DNA of 64,000 nucleotides, from positions 1 to 64,000 of the forward strand of contig NZ_LT607671.1 in NCBI RefSeq assembly GCF_900095265.1, in the 5' to 3' direction. The DNA is from Janthinobacterium sp. UMAB-56. Lineage in GTDB: Bacteria > Pseudomonadota > Gammaproteobacteria > Burkholderiales > Burkholderiaceae_D. Each line of letters starts with the position of its first letter. The stretch's first letter is position 1. Both the position numbers and the translations under genes were made by a program. The notes under the pieces are model-generated. The model saw only the letters and a list, made by a program, of their open reading frames with translations, was not told the DNA's origin and searched no databases. Below, piece after piece: positions 34,289-43,572 of this stretch.

Positions 34289-36375
34289 TGGGCCTGGGCT
34301 TGGGCTACCGGCACTGTCTCTGGCACGCTGTCCTGGTCCTGGTCCTGGCGGCTGGCTTGACTCTGGCGGCGCCCGCTGCCGTGACGGCGACCTTGACGTT
34401 GGCGCCATTGCTGGCTCGCAATGCCGCTCTGCCGCCAGCGCCGCGCATTCCCAGTGCTGCCTTCGAGCGTCGCCCGCGTCTGCATGCGGTACACCTGTCG
34501 CCGGACGGGGCGTCGGTAGCGTATCTGGATGGCGAGGGGGCAAAGGCCAGCCTGCATGTGCTCGACACCCGCACGCAAGTGGCCAGGCGCCTGCTGGCCT
34601 TGCCTGGGCAGGTGGCCTTGTTCTGGTCCGGCGACAGCAGCACGCTGTTCCTGGCCATGCCGGACGGCGTGTCGGTGGTATCCGTTGCCGACAGCAGCAG
34701 CTACAAGCTGGCCGCCTTTGACGGCAGGGCCGAGCATCGCTTGTTTCCCGCAGATGCCGCTCACGCGCGCCATGTGCTGATGGCAAGCTACGCTGCGGCC
34801 AGCGGTATCTATCGCCTGGAGCGCATGGACACGCAAGGCCAACGCGAGCTGTTGTACCAGGGTGAACAGCTTTCCGGTTTCCTGCTGGACGCAACGGGTC
34901 GGCTGGGTTTTGCCATGACCGTCGCCAGTGATGGCATGCGTAGCATCCAGCGTCGCCAGGCTGCGGGCTGGCAAGAGGTGCTGCGTTGCCAGCGCGTCGA
35001 TGACTGCACGCTGGTGGCTGCCGCGCCTGATGCTTCCCGGCTGAGCATGCTCATGGCGCAGTATGGCGACCGCAGCGCGCTGGTGGAGATTGATCTGGCG
35101 CAAGGCAGGCGTCGCGTTGTGCATGCCGACCGCGCCGGCCTGGCAGATATCCGCCGGGTGATCAGCGATGCGGACCAGCGTACGCCGCTGTTTGCCCTGT
35201 TCGAATCGCCCATGCTGCACCATGCCGGGCTGACACAGTTGGCGCGCCGTGCCGTGGCTGATATTGACCGGCAATTTGGGCACGGAGGCGTCTTCATCGA
35301 AGCGGCACGAGGCGGGGCGACACTGTTGCTGATCGAGAGCGGATCACGCCTGAACCACGACCGTTACTGGCTGTACGACAGTGCCCGTCGCAGCACGCGC
35401 GAAATCCTGCAGGCGCAGCGCGCGGCTGGCCAGCCTTTGCCGCCGGGCCAGCTGGCGCAGACTAGCCCCATCCATTACCGTGCCTCGGATGGCGTGCTGG
35501 TCCATGGATATCTGACCTTGCCGCCCGGAAAGGTAGCGGCGTCGATGCCGCTGCTGACGCTGGTCCATGGCGGGCCGTGGGAACGGGTCAATGCCGCTTA
35601 CGCGCCACTAGTGCAATTGCTGGCGAACCGCGGTGTCGCCGTGTTCCAGCCGAATTTCCGCGCTTCCGTCGGTTATGGCCTGCATTACATGACGGCGGCC
35701 GGTGGCGACCTGGGCAACGGCCGCGTGCAGGCCGACATCGTTGATGGCGTGCGCTGGCTGCTGCGGCAGGGGGTGGGCGACCGGCAACGCCTGGCCATTG
35801 CCGGCCATTCCTTTGGCGGCTATGCGACCCTGCTGGCGCTGACACACACGCCCAGTCTGTTTCAGTTCGGCATGGCCATCGCACCGTCGCCCGACTTCGC
35901 GCGTACCCTGCGCACCATGGCCAGCGGGCCGGGCGGCGACCAGGCATTCCCGCTGCGTCTACAGGATATGGGTGTGGACTTGCAGGATGGCGTCGCCATG
36001 CGGACGCTGGAGGCTGGCGCCCCCGTGCGCCACACGGACCAGGTTGGCAAGCCGCTGCTGATCATGGCTGGCGCCAGAGACAGCACGGTGCAGATCGCAT
36101 CGGTGACGGATTATGTGGCCCGGTTACAGTTGTCCGGCAAGCCAGTCAGCCTGCTGGTCGATCCCGAGGAAGGGCATAATCCGCGCCATCCCCTGTACCG
36201 CCAGGCTGCGGCGTATCTGCTGGAACAATTGCTGCAGCAGCATCTGGGCGGGCCGGCGCCAGCTGCACCGGGAGCGAAATTGGACTCCTACTTGCGCCAA
36301 ACGCTGAAAGCGAACCGGGCTTTGCCAGCGCTGTTCGCCGTGCCGGGGGCGGACGCAGCCCTCAAGATCCCTTAA
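34285..36375 (+). CDS. S9 family serine peptidase (prolyl oligopeptidase type), exported or membrane anchored
   Basis: A 696-residue protein. The first about 30 residues form a hydrophobic signal or anchor, followed by a seven-bladed beta-propeller-like region (about 60-400) and an alpha/beta hydrolase domain. The catalytic triad is readable: Ser-509 in GHSFGG, Asp-599 in GARDS and His-631 in EEGHNP; HGGP (about 430) supplies the oxyanion hole. S9 enzymes cleave short peptides after Pro or acyl residues; lasso-peptide isopeptidases share this architecture and size. It is the last gene of the GntR-ABC operon and overlaps the permease gene by 4 bases. The substrate is unknown. Confidence 0.88.
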   Translation: MMGLGLGYRHCLWHAVLVLVLAAGLTLAAPAAVTATLTLAPLLARNAALPPAPRIPSAAFERRPRLHAVHLSPDGASVAYLDGEGAKASLHVLDTRTQVARRLLALPGQVALFWSGDSSTLFLAMPDGVSVVSVADSSSYKLAAFDGRAEHRLFPADAAHARHVLMASYAAASGIYRLERMDTQGQRELLYQGEQLSGFLLDATGRLGFAMTVASDGMRSIQRRQAAGWQEVLRCQRVDDCTLVAAAPDASRLSMLMAQYGDRSALVEIDLAQGRRRVVHADRAGLADIRRVISDADQRTPLFALFESPMLHHAGLTQLARRAVADIDRQFGHGGVFIEAARGGATLLLIESGSRLNHDRYWLYDSARRSTREILQAQRAAGQPLPPGQLAQTSPIHYRASDGVLVHGYLTLPPGKVAASMPLLTLVHGGPWERVNAAYAPLVQLLANRGVAVFQPNFRASVGYGLHYMTAAGGDLGNGRVQADIVDGVRWLLRQGVGDRQRLAIAGHSFGGYATLLALTHTPSLFQFGMAIAPSPDFARTLRTMASGPGGDQAFPLRLQDMGVDLQDGVAMRTLEAGAPVRHTDQVGKPLLIMAGARDSTVQIASVTDYVARLQLSGKPVSLLVDPEEGHNPRHPLYRQAAAYLLEQLLQQHLGGPAPAAPGAKLDSYLRQTLKANRALPALFAVPGADAALKIP

Positions 36376-36381
36376 AACCCC

Positions 36382-38088
36382 TTAAAACTCTTCCCATTCG
36401 CTCTCTGCAGCGGCATTGCTGCGGCGCGCCGGTGCGGCGGCCACGGCCTGGCGCACGGGTGCCTTGCGGGCCACGGGGCGTGCGATGGCTGGCGCTGCCG
36501 GCGTCGCGCGCACAGGCGTCAGCTTGGGTGTGCTGGTGACTTGGTTGCCCGTCTTGAAGAAACCCACCACGTGCGCCAGTTCGCCCGCCTGTTCCTGCAT
36601 GCTTTGCGAAGCCGCCGCCGCTTCTTCCACCAGGGCTGCGTTTTGTTGCGTCACTTCATCCATCTGTGCAATGGCCATGTTGATCTGCTCGATGCCGATG
36701 GTTTGCTCGTGCGTGGCGGAGGTGATTTCGCCCATGATGTCGGTCACGCGCACGATGCTGTCGACGATGTCGCCCATGGTCTGGCCCGCTTCATTGACGA
36801 GGCGCGAACCCGTGTCTACGTTGGCGACGGAAGCGGCGATCAGTTCCTTGATTTCCTTGGCTGCCGAAGCCGAGCGGTGCGCCAGGTTGCGCACCTCGGT
36901 GGCCACGACAGCGAAGCCGCGGCCCTGTTCGCCCGCGCGCGCCGCTTCCACGGCCGCGTTCAATGCCAGGATGTTGGTCTGGAAAGCGATGCCGTCGATG
37001 ACGCCGATGATGTCGACGATCTTCTTCGACGACGCGTTGATGGTGCCCATGGTGTCGACCACTTGCGAGACGATGCTGCCGCCGCGCACGGCCACTTCGG
37101 ACGCGCTTTTTGCCAGCTGGTTCGCCTGGCGCGCATTGTCCGCGTTCTGCTTCACGGTCGAGGTCAGCTCTTCCATGGCCGACGCCGTCTCTTCCAGCGA
37201 ACTGGCCTGCTCTTCCGTGCGTGCTGACAGGTCGAGGTTGCCGGCGGCAATTTCGCTCGATGCCGTGGAGATCGCATCCGTGCCGTGGCGCACTTGCGCC
37301 ACCACGCCCAGCAGGCTGGTGTTCATGGCTTTCAGTGCGCCCAGCAGGCGCCCCGTTTCATCGCTGGAATTGACGACGATGTGCGACGACAGGTCGCCAG
37401 AGGCCACGGTTTCCGCCACGCTGACTGCCGCATTGATGGGGAGGGTGATCGAGCGCGTGATGATCCAGGCAACGAAGGCACCCAGCAGCACGGCCACGCT
37501 GCCCAGCGCTATCATGGAGGCGCGCGCGCTGGCGCTCAGCGATTCGGCCTCTGTTGCCGCCTGCGCCGCCTGCTGCGCTTCATAGGCGAGCAGGCTGTCG
37601 AGCGCGCCCAGCACGCGCTTCAGGCTCGGTGCCGCCTGCTGCGTCAAAAAGGCGATCGCTTCTTCGGTCTGGCCCGCATTGCGCAACTCGATGACCTTGT
37701 TGTTCAGCGGCGCGCCCGATTTCAGGGCGGCGTCCAGTTCGGCCATCAGGGCCGTTTCCTTGTCCGTCGAGATTTTCTTTTGCAAGGTTTCCTTGGCGGC
37801 GCCGTATTTCTTGCGCGATTCGCCGATTTTCGCCAGTTCCGCCTGCACCAGCGCTTCCGTCGGCGCCACCACCACGCTGGTGATCGCCAGGGTGATGTTG
37901 CGCACGTTGTCGCTCATGGTGTTGGCCGCCGCCATCTTGACGTTCTTGTCGGTGACGATGTCATGCGTGCGTGCGCTCAGTTGCCCCATGGAGTACAGGC
38001 CGACGAGCAAGACGGCCACCAGCAGGCCGAGAACGACAGCAAACCCGATCCCGAGCCGGGTGCCGATTTTGAATTGTGTGAGTGACAT
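36382..38088 (-). CDS. Methyl-accepting chemotaxis protein, 4HB type, with EWEEF tail
   Basis: A 568-residue chemoreceptor: TM1 (about 10-31), a periplasmic four-helix-bundle domain (about 35-190), TM2 (about 190-212), HAMP, and the signalling domain with hairpin tip [23 protein letters not shown]. The C-terminal linker is Ala/Pro/Arg rich and ends in EWEEF, resembling the NWETF pentapeptide that tethers CheR and CheB. Its ligand is unknown. It converges with the S9 peptidase gene, 6 bases apart. Confidence 0.92.
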   Translation of the reverse strand: MSLTQFKIGTRLGIGFAVVLGLLVAVLLVGLYSMGQLSARTHDIVTDKNVKMAAANTMSDNVRNITLAITSVVVAPTEALVQAELAKIGESRKKYGAAKETLQKKISTDKETALMAELDAALKSGAPLNNKVIELRNAGQTEEAIAFLTQQAAPSLKRVLGALDSLLAYEAQQAAQAATEAESLSASARASMIALGSVAVLLGAFVAWIITRSITLPINAAVSVAETVASGDLSSHIVVNSSDETGRLLGALKAMNTSLLGVVAQVRHGTDAISTASSEIAAGNLDLSARTEEQASSLEETASAMEELTSTVKQNADNARQANQLAKSASEVAVRGGSIVSQVVDTMGTINASSKKIVDIIGVIDGIAFQTNILALNAAVEAARAGEQGRGFAVVATEVRNLAHRSASAAKEIKELIAASVANVDTGSRLVNEAGQTMGDIVDSIVRVTDIMGEITSATHEQTIGIEQINMAIAQMDEVTQQNAALVEEAAAASQSMQEQAGELAHVVGFFKTGNQVTSTPKLTPVRATPAAPAIARPVARKAPVRQAVAAAPARRSNAAAESEWEEF

Positions 38089-38317
38089 GATTGCTTTCGT
38101 GTTGCGGAAGTGAGGGAAAACGTCGACAGGCCGGGTCTACGGGTTTATACGTATGGGCGGCGAGTCTGTAATTGTTCCTCAAAAATCCGCACTGCAATAC
38201 AAAAACTTGTATCAAGTCCGAGAAAAGTTTTAAAAATGGTAGTAAATTAAATAAGTTGTCGTGTGGAAACAACGTGCGCGACGCTGGATGGGCGCGCAGT
38301 TCTCCGGAAATACCTGG

Positions 38318-38509
38318 ATGGCCAGGAAATCGATGAAAGCGCTAGGTTTAACGAGATTTTTGCCCGATACGCCGCGCGAGGCGCCGATGGCGCAGGGACG
38401 TCAGCTGGCCGTGCTGCTGGGGACGGTGGCGCTGGCATTGATCGCGCTGAAAGCGTGGCTGCACCGCCTGCCCTCAGTCGGCAATATGGTTGGGAATGCG
38501 AAACAGTAA
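38318..38509 (+). CDS. Possible small membrane protein
   Basis: A 63-residue open frame in an otherwise empty 385-base gap (38089-38473). It has a Lys/Arg-rich start and one hydrophobic helix (AVLLGTVALALIALKAWL). GGAAA lies about 10 bases before the ATG; a GTG at 38261 would give 82 residues. It overlaps the convergent DinB gene end by 36 bases. Support is weak and it may not be expressed. The remainder of the gap, with AT-rich sequence near 38190-38250, is presumably the MCP promoter region. Confidence 0.3.
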   Translation: MARKSMKALGLTRFLPDTPREAPMAQGRQLAVLLGTVALALIALKAWLHRLPSVGNMVGNAKQ

Positions 38510-39019
38510 ATCCGTGTCGCCGATGTCCACGCCCGCTTGCGAAAGCAGAGTGCCGGCCTGGCCCCGGTGGTGCGTCTGGTGGTTAAAGAAATGCATGAGC
38601 AGGCTGAAAAACTCGCGCCGGTTCGGTCCCTTGCTGTTGCGGTAGTCGAGCAGGTGGTCCAGGTCTTCTTCGCGGATGGAGGCGGCCCAGTCCACAATGG
38701 TCTGGTCCAGCCACAGCCGGTGCGCGTGCATGGCGGCAAAATCGTCGGCGGCGAACAGCGGCTGCGTGAGCGAGGTGGGTGGCGTGATGGCGCGGATGGG
38801 GTCGAGCAGGGGAAAGCCGGCCGGGTGCCTGGCGTAGCGCTGCAGCCACAAGGTGTCGCCCACCATCACGTGGTTCAAGGTGGCCAGCAGGGAGCCGAAA
38901 AAGGCGCCCCGCTCGCGCTGCAGTTCGCCGGGCGGCAGGCCGGCCGCGGCCGCGTAGACCTTGGCATTCATCCACTGGTTGTAATCAGCCATCAGGCAAA
39001 GGTGGGCACAACGACTCAT
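38474..39019 (-). CDS. DinB family protein (putative metal-dependent hydrolase/transferase)
   Basis: A 181-residue four-helix-bundle protein of the DinB/YfiT superfamily. Three metal-ligand His residues are visible: one in LNHVMVGD (about residue 49) and two in NHQTHHRGQ (about 145-150). Members bind Ni or Zn and include thiol-dependent transferases and damage-induced proteins; the exact reaction is unknown. GGAGGAATCACC precedes the ATG at 39019. MarC-family gene lies upstream on the same strand, 31 bases away, so they may be co-transcribed. Confidence 0.85.
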   Translation of the reverse strand: MSRCAHLCLMADYNQWMNAKVYAAAAGLPPGELQRERGAFFGSLLATLNHVMVGDTLWLQRYARHPAGFPLLDPIRAITPPTSLTQPLFAADDFAAMHAHRLWLDQTIVDWAASIREEDLDHLLDYRNSKGPNRREFFSLLMHFFNHQTHHRGQAGTLLSQAGVDIGDTDLLFRIPNHIAD

Positions 39020-39050
39020 GGTGATTCCTCCAGGGTGTGAATGTTGTCTG

Positions 39051-39650
39051 TCAGACGGATTTCAAAAATGCGCGTATGCCGGCCAGCAGCATTTCAATGG
39101 CCATGGCCGTCAAAATCAAGCCCATCAGGCGCTCGAACGCCGTCATGACTCTCGGACCCAGCGCGCGCTGCAAGCGTTCGGCGCACAGGAAGACGGCCAG
39201 CCAGACGACGGCCACGGCCGTCAGCCCCGCCACGTGGGCGATGACGTCGTTCATTTCATGCGAGGAAAACAGCAGCACGGTCGCCAGGGCCGACGGGCCG
39301 GCCAGCGCTGGGATGGCCAGCGGCACGATGAACGGCTCGCCCCCCATTTCATGGTCGCTATTGCCCGCGTTGGGCTGTGGAAACACCATGCGCATGGCGA
39401 TCAGGAACAAAATCACGCCGCCGCCGATGCGCAGGGCCACTTCCGACAATTGCAAGGCGTTCAGGAAATGGCGACCGAAGAACATAAACAGCAGCAAGAT
39501 GCCGAAGGCGATCATGCATTCGCGCACGACGACTTTCCAGCGCCGCTCGACCGGTACCCGTTTCAGGGCATTGACGAACAGGGAAACGTTGCCGAACGGG
39601 TCGGTGACGAGCAAGAGCAGGATAAAAGTCTGGAAGAAATTCTGTGTCAT
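39051..39650 (-). CDS. MarC/YhgN family integral membrane protein
   Basis: A 199-residue protein with six membrane helices and the family signature LLLVTDPFGNVSLF near the N-terminus, RIGGGVILFLIAMRMV in TM3 and VPLAIPALAGPSALATV in the middle. MarC proteins were once linked to multiple antibiotic resistance in E. coli but that was not upheld; some relatives were described as amino acid transporters. Upstream of the DinB-family gene on the same strand with 31 bases between. Confidence 0.9.
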   Translation of the reverse strand: MTQNFFQTFILLLLVTDPFGNVSLFVNALKRVPVERRWKVVVRECMIAFGILLLFMFFGRHFLNALQLSEVALRIGGGVILFLIAMRMVFPQPNAGNSDHEMGGEPFIVPLAIPALAGPSALATVLLFSSHEMNDVIAHVAGLTAVAVVWLAVFLCAERLQRALGPRVMTAFERLMGLILTAMAIEMLLAGIRAFLKSV

Positions 39651-39768
39651 GGTGGTGTGAAAAAGAGGTCAACAACGCTGCCAGGATGGGCGCGGTGCGA
39701 TAAGGCTTGCGATGATAACAAGAGCGGCGGCGATCGCCCATGATTATTGATGCATAGCAGCATTTTTT

Positions 39769-40590
39769 TTATGCGGCGATGACTTTTGCCTGGTAAAACG
39801 CGGTGGGCGTGGTGCCGAAATGTTTCTTGAACATGGCAGTGAAGGCACTCTGGCTGGTGTAGCCATTCTCCATGGCCACGTCGATGACCTTGCTGCCGTG
39901 CGCCAATTGTTCCAGCGCCCGCAGCAAACGCGCCTGCTGGCGCCACTGGCCAAAGCGCATGCCCGTCTGTTTCTGAAACAAGCGATGCAGGCTGCGCTCG
40001 GTGATCGCCAGCGCCTGCGCCCAGTGCGCCACCGTCTGCTGTTCGCCCGGTTGCGCCATCAGCCGCGCGCAGATGCCGCGCAGGCGCGCATCGACGGGCA
40101 AGGGCAAATACAGGGGCAGCACGGGCAGGCTATCGAGCTCATGCAACAGCAATTGCAGCAGATGCCAGTCGCGGCTGCCTTCCGTGAAATCGGGCGCGAT
40201 GTCGACAGCCGCCACGATCAATTGCCGCAGCAGGGGGCTGATGTCGAGCACGCAACTGTGGCGCGGCAGCAGTGGCGAGCTGGCACAGTCGATGAAGACG
40301 GTGCGCATCTTGACGGCGCCGCTCATGCGTACCTGGTGCGCGATGCCGGGCTGCAGCCACACGCCGCGCGTGGGCGGCACCACCCAGCGCCCGCCCTGCG
40401 CCTCGATGGTCATCACGCCTTCGATGGCGTACAGCAACTGCGCATGCGTGTGGCGGTGCACGGAAATCACGTGGCCATGCGCATAGTCGACGGCCAGCGC
40501 CATGGCGCGCGCCGTGACGGGCAGCAGTTCCTGAAAGGCGGGGGAGGTGCAATCCATGAGGAAGGTCAGTTTTGCGATAGGTACGGACAT
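39769..40590 (-). CDS. AraC family transcriptional regulator with cupin domain
   Basis: A 273-residue regulator. The N-terminal cupin half includes HRHTHAQLLYAIEGVM and the WVVPPTRGVWLQPG motif; the C-terminal half carries two helix-turn-helix motifs (VAHWAQALAITERSLHRLF and VIDVAMENGYTSQSAFTAMF) ending in FGTTPTAFYQAK. It is closely similar in layout to the AraC gene at 18827. It is divergent from the EamA exporter gene with 67 bases between the start codons, so it probably controls it. No Shine-Dalgarno is seen before ATG 40590, and ATG 40557 is an alternative. Confidence 0.87.
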   Translation of the reverse strand: MSVPIAKLTFLMDCTSPAFQELLPVTARAMALAVDYAHGHVISVHRHTHAQLLYAIEGVMTIEAQGGRWVVPPTRGVWLQPGIAHQVRMSGAVKMRTVFIDCASSPLLPRHSCVLDISPLLRQLIVAAVDIAPDFTEGSRDWHLLQLLLHELDSLPVLPLYLPLPVDARLRGICARLMAQPGEQQTVAHWAQALAITERSLHRLFQKQTGMRFGQWRQQARLLRALEQLAHGSKVIDVAMENGYTSQSAFTAMFKKHFGTTPTAFYQAKVIAA

Positions 40591-40657
40591 CTTAGCGCGA
40601 GAAGGCGCGGCGCGCCTGCGGCATGATGGTTTCCCGTCACTATTCCTGGAGCTACAC

Positions 40658-41572
40658 ATGCCTGTGCGTGCCTATCTGTACCCGTTTCTGGCCATGCTGT
40701 TGTGGGCTGGCAACGTCATCGTGTCCAAGCTGGCTGCGTCCAGCATCGCCCCCACGGCCATCACCTTTTACCGCCTGGTGCTGGTCTTGCTGGTGATGAC
40801 GCCGTTTATCGCCCGCCCCCTGTGGCGCAACCGCGCCGCCATCCGACGCCAGTGGTGGCAGCTGGCCCTGTGCGGCGTGATGTCGATGGCCCTGTTCCAG
40901 AGCCTGTCCTACCGCGCCGCCGAATCGACGACGGCCACCAACATGGCCATCGTCACGGCGCTGGCGCCGCTGATGACGGCCCTGCTCAGCGTCTTGCTGC
41001 TGGGCGAGCGTCTGACGCTCGGCATGGCGGCAGGCGGCGTGCTGTCGTTTGGCGGCTTGCTGTACCTGGTCGGACGCGGCGACGTGCTGGCCTTGCTGCA
41101 GCAGGGCGTGCATGCGGGCGATGCGCTGATGCTGCTGGCCTGCCTGAGCTTTGCTCTGTATGGCGTGCTGCTGCGTCGCTGGCGTGTATCGATTCCCGCT
41201 TGGCAAGCCATTTATTGCCAGGCGCTGGCGGCCCTGGCGTGCATGTTGCCGCTGTTCCTGCTGCTGCCGCCCGGCAGCGCCAGGCTGGACGCCACCACCT
41301 TGCCCCTGATCGGCTATGCGGGCATCGGCTCGTCCATCGTGCTGTCCTACCTGTGGATCGAAGGCGTGAAATTGCTGGGGCCGAACCGCTGCAGCATCTA
41401 CGTCAACCTGTTGCCTTTGCTGACGGCCTTGCTGGCCATCGTCTGGCTGCACGAAAGCATGCATATTTATCACCTGGTCGGCGGCGGTATTTCGCTGCTG
41501 GGCGTGTTGCTGGCGCAGACGGTGCAGCGGCCCCTGTGGCGCCAGCGTCCTGGAGTGTCGGGACTTGCCTGA
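40658..41572 (+). CDS. EamA (DMT superfamily) transporter, ten-helix form
   Basis: A 304-residue inner membrane protein with two EamA repeats and about ten helices; repeat one contains [21 protein letters not shown] and repeat two NLLPLLTALLAIVWLHES. RhtA/YdcZ-type proteins export amino acids, purines or other metabolites. TGGAG lies 9 bases before ATG 40658; the open frame from 40547 has no ribosome site. Divergent from an AraC regulator, which suggests induced efflux of a specific compound. Substrate unknown. Confidence 0.9.
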   Translation: MPVRAYLYPFLAMLLWAGNVIVSKLAASSIAPTAITFYRLVLVLLVMTPFIARPLWRNRAAIRRQWWQLALCGVMSMALFQSLSYRAAESTTATNMAIVTALAPLMTALLSVLLLGERLTLGMAAGGVLSFGGLLYLVGRGDVLALLQQGVHAGDALMLLACLSFALYGVLLRRWRVSIPAWQAIYCQALAALACMLPLFLLLPPGSARLDATTLPLIGYAGIGSSIVLSYLWIEGVKLLGPNRCSIYVNLLPLLTALLAIVWLHESMHIYHLVGGGISLLGVLLAQTVQRPLWRQRPGVSGLA

Positions 41573-41612
41573 ACGACCATGCATAATGGCGTTTTTCGGC
41601 AGTGGAGTTGAC

Positions 41613-43235
41613 ATGCGGCAAATATTTTGGACGAGCGCGATGGCGGCGCTGCTGGCGCTGGGCGCCCTGGCGCCGGCACAGGCAGCTTCCCGTTTCTACG
41701 AAGGCGCCCCCATGGCCTATGCCAGCGCCGTCGAGCGTCGCGACGGTGGCGTGGTGCTGGCCTTCCTGCGGGAAAATGGCGAGGTCAACGGCTACTATTG
41801 CCAGTGCAATCAAGGCAGCGAGAAACGCATGAACCTGGACAAGTATGGCAAGGCCAGCATCGAGGCCGTGTTCCAGCTTGACCTCGACAGCGAAGGCGAG
41901 ACCACCCTGGTGCTCAGCCGCAGTGGCGGGCGCAGTGACAACCCCTTTGGCTTGCATGCCTACCGCTACCAGCGCGACGGCGGCAGAATGGTCAAGGTGG
42001 CCGCCTTGCAGCCCACGCTGGACGCCATCGTACACGGCGCCAAGGTCATGGACGAGGCCCAGGTGCGCGCGGCGCTGGCCCGTTTGCAGCTGATCGACTA
42101 CAGCATCGCTTACGCGCCCACGGGCGTGGCCGAGTTCGATGCCATCGAGCATGGCCATGGCAGCCTGGTCGGCTATTTCAATATCGACGGTGAATTACTG
42201 CCGGGTAAACCGGCGGAAGCGCCGGCGTTTGCCTATAAAAAAACCTTCCAGGAAAAGGATGGCCATTATCTGACCGTCACGTATCTGCTGGGCAAGGGCT
42301 GGGAACGGGGCCACGCGCCCAGTTACCACGTCAAGTGGATCACCTGGGAAACGCAGCCGCAACGCTTTGCCGCCACCCAGGATGGCGTATTCATCGAATA
42401 CGAGGTGAATTGCTGCGTGGGCAGTGTGTTTGCCCGTGGCCAGTATGCGCTGGGCAAGCGCACCGGCGTATGGCACTTCGAAGAGCCGTACACCATCCGC
42501 TGGTCTGGCGCCTATGTCGATGACAGGGCCGAGGGGCCATGGACGTATGAAAGCGGCGACGAAACCACCACGGGCATGATGCAGCGGGGTCAGCGCACGG
42601 GCCGTTGGGAAGTCAGCCCGGGCGTGGCCGAATGGCGCGCAGCGGACATGCACAGCTTCACTGGGTACGACCATTTTGTGAAAGACCGCCTGGACGGTCC
42701 CAGCGAGCGCCGTATCGATGGCGTGGTGCAATGGCAGGGCAACTATGTGCATGGCAAGAAGCAGGGCCAGTGGGTCGAACCTGGCGGTGGCGGCAACTAC
42801 GTCGATGATGTGAAACAGGGGCCGTGGAAGAAGGCGACGGCGGACGGCGGCTGGCAGGTGTTGACCATGCTCAATGGTGAACCGGAAGGCAAACTGGAAC
42901 AGTATGCGGCCGATGGCCAACTGCTGCTGGTCGAACATTACCGACTGGGTGTGCTTGAGGGCACGATGGAAAGTTTTTATCCGGATGGCAAGCGACGTTA
43001 CCAGGGCTCGTTTGCCGACGGCAAGCGCGATGGTGCGGAAACCCTGTTTTATCCCGATGGTGAACTGCCGCAATTTCACCGCAACTGGAACAAGGGCGTG
43101 CTGCACGGCGTCAGCATCGAGAATTTCAAGAACGGCATACCGCGCCATATCGGCGCCTACAACATGGGCAAGGAGGTGGGGCGCCACCAGTACTTTCGCA
43201 GCGACGGCCAGTTAATCGAAGAAACCGTGTATTAA
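41613..43235 (+). CDS. Exported MORN/YwqK-repeat protein
   Basis: A 540-residue protein with a signal peptide (first 26 residues, ending AQAAS). An N-terminal region of about 200 residues with Cys pairs (YYCQCNQG) is unassigned. From about residue 260 there are serial repeats of the form G-x-W-x-Y/F...DGxxDGP (for example SGAYVDDRAEGPWTY, FADGKRDGAETLFYPDG, HRNWNKGVLHG), typical of MORN or YwqK-like beta-hairpin repeats. YwqK-type proteins are annotated as immunity partners of secreted toxins, but no toxin gene is adjacent. GTGGAG precedes the ATG. A long hairpin follows the gene. Confidence 0.8.
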   Translation: MRQIFWTSAMAALLALGALAPAQAASRFYEGAPMAYASAVERRDGGVVLAFLRENGEVNGYYCQCNQGSEKRMNLDKYGKASIEAVFQLDLDSEGETTLVLSRSGGRSDNPFGLHAYRYQRDGGRMVKVAALQPTLDAIVHGAKVMDEAQVRAALARLQLIDYSIAYAPTGVAEFDAIEHGHGSLVGYFNIDGELLPGKPAEAPAFAYKKTFQEKDGHYLTVTYLLGKGWERGHAPSYHVKWITWETQPQRFAATQDGVFIEYEVNCCVGSVFARGQYALGKRTGVWHFEEPYTIRWSGAYVDDRAEGPWTYESGDETTTGMMQRGQRTGRWEVSPGVAEWRAADMHSFTGYDHFVKDRLDGPSERRIDGVVQWQGNYVHGKKQGQWVEPGGGGNYVDDVKQGPWKKATADGGWQVLTMLNGEPEGKLEQYAADGQLLLVEHYRLGVLEGTMESFYPDGKRRYQGSFADGKRDGAETLFYPDGELPQFHRNWNKGVLHGVSIENFKNGIPRHIGAYNMGKEVGRHQYFRSDGQLIEETVY

Positions 43236-43240
43236 CATAT

Positions 43241-43281
43241 CTGGCATTCCGGCGCGACCGCGCACGATAGCGGAATGCCAG
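43241..43281. terminator. Long stem-loop after the MORN-repeat gene
   Basis: A perfect 11-bp stem (43241-43251 with 43271-43281) encloses a 19-nt loop that itself can pair GCGC/GCGC. No T-run follows on the plus strand, so termination is uncertain. The rest of the gap to 43572 has no gene and is presumed to carry the promoter of the MCP gene; no sigma-28 match was found. Confidence 0.55.
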
Positions 43282-43572
43282 TTCTGCGCAAAAAACATCA
43301 TCCACTTGTTACAAAGCGTGAAAATCCCAGCTGAATGTTGCTACAGGTAATCTTTCCCTGTATCTTGCAATCAGGAAATTAAAAGTACGGAAAACCTCAA
43401 CCCTGTTGATCTGTATTGCACTCCTGACGATATGCGCGGGCCGCCTTCCCCCCTGCCGCCGCACACGCCGTATCGATCTGTCCTGAACAATTCACGTGAC
43501 CCGCCCATCGGCGCTTGCAGCTATCCCATTTGGTTGGCGCAGGCATGGTTGCGCCCTTACCAAGGAAACTGC

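Noticed and set aside
21127-43572. Sigma-28 flagellar promoters before the three MCP genes
   Set aside because: I searched the leader of each for TAAA-N15-GCCGATAA and found no match good enough to report.
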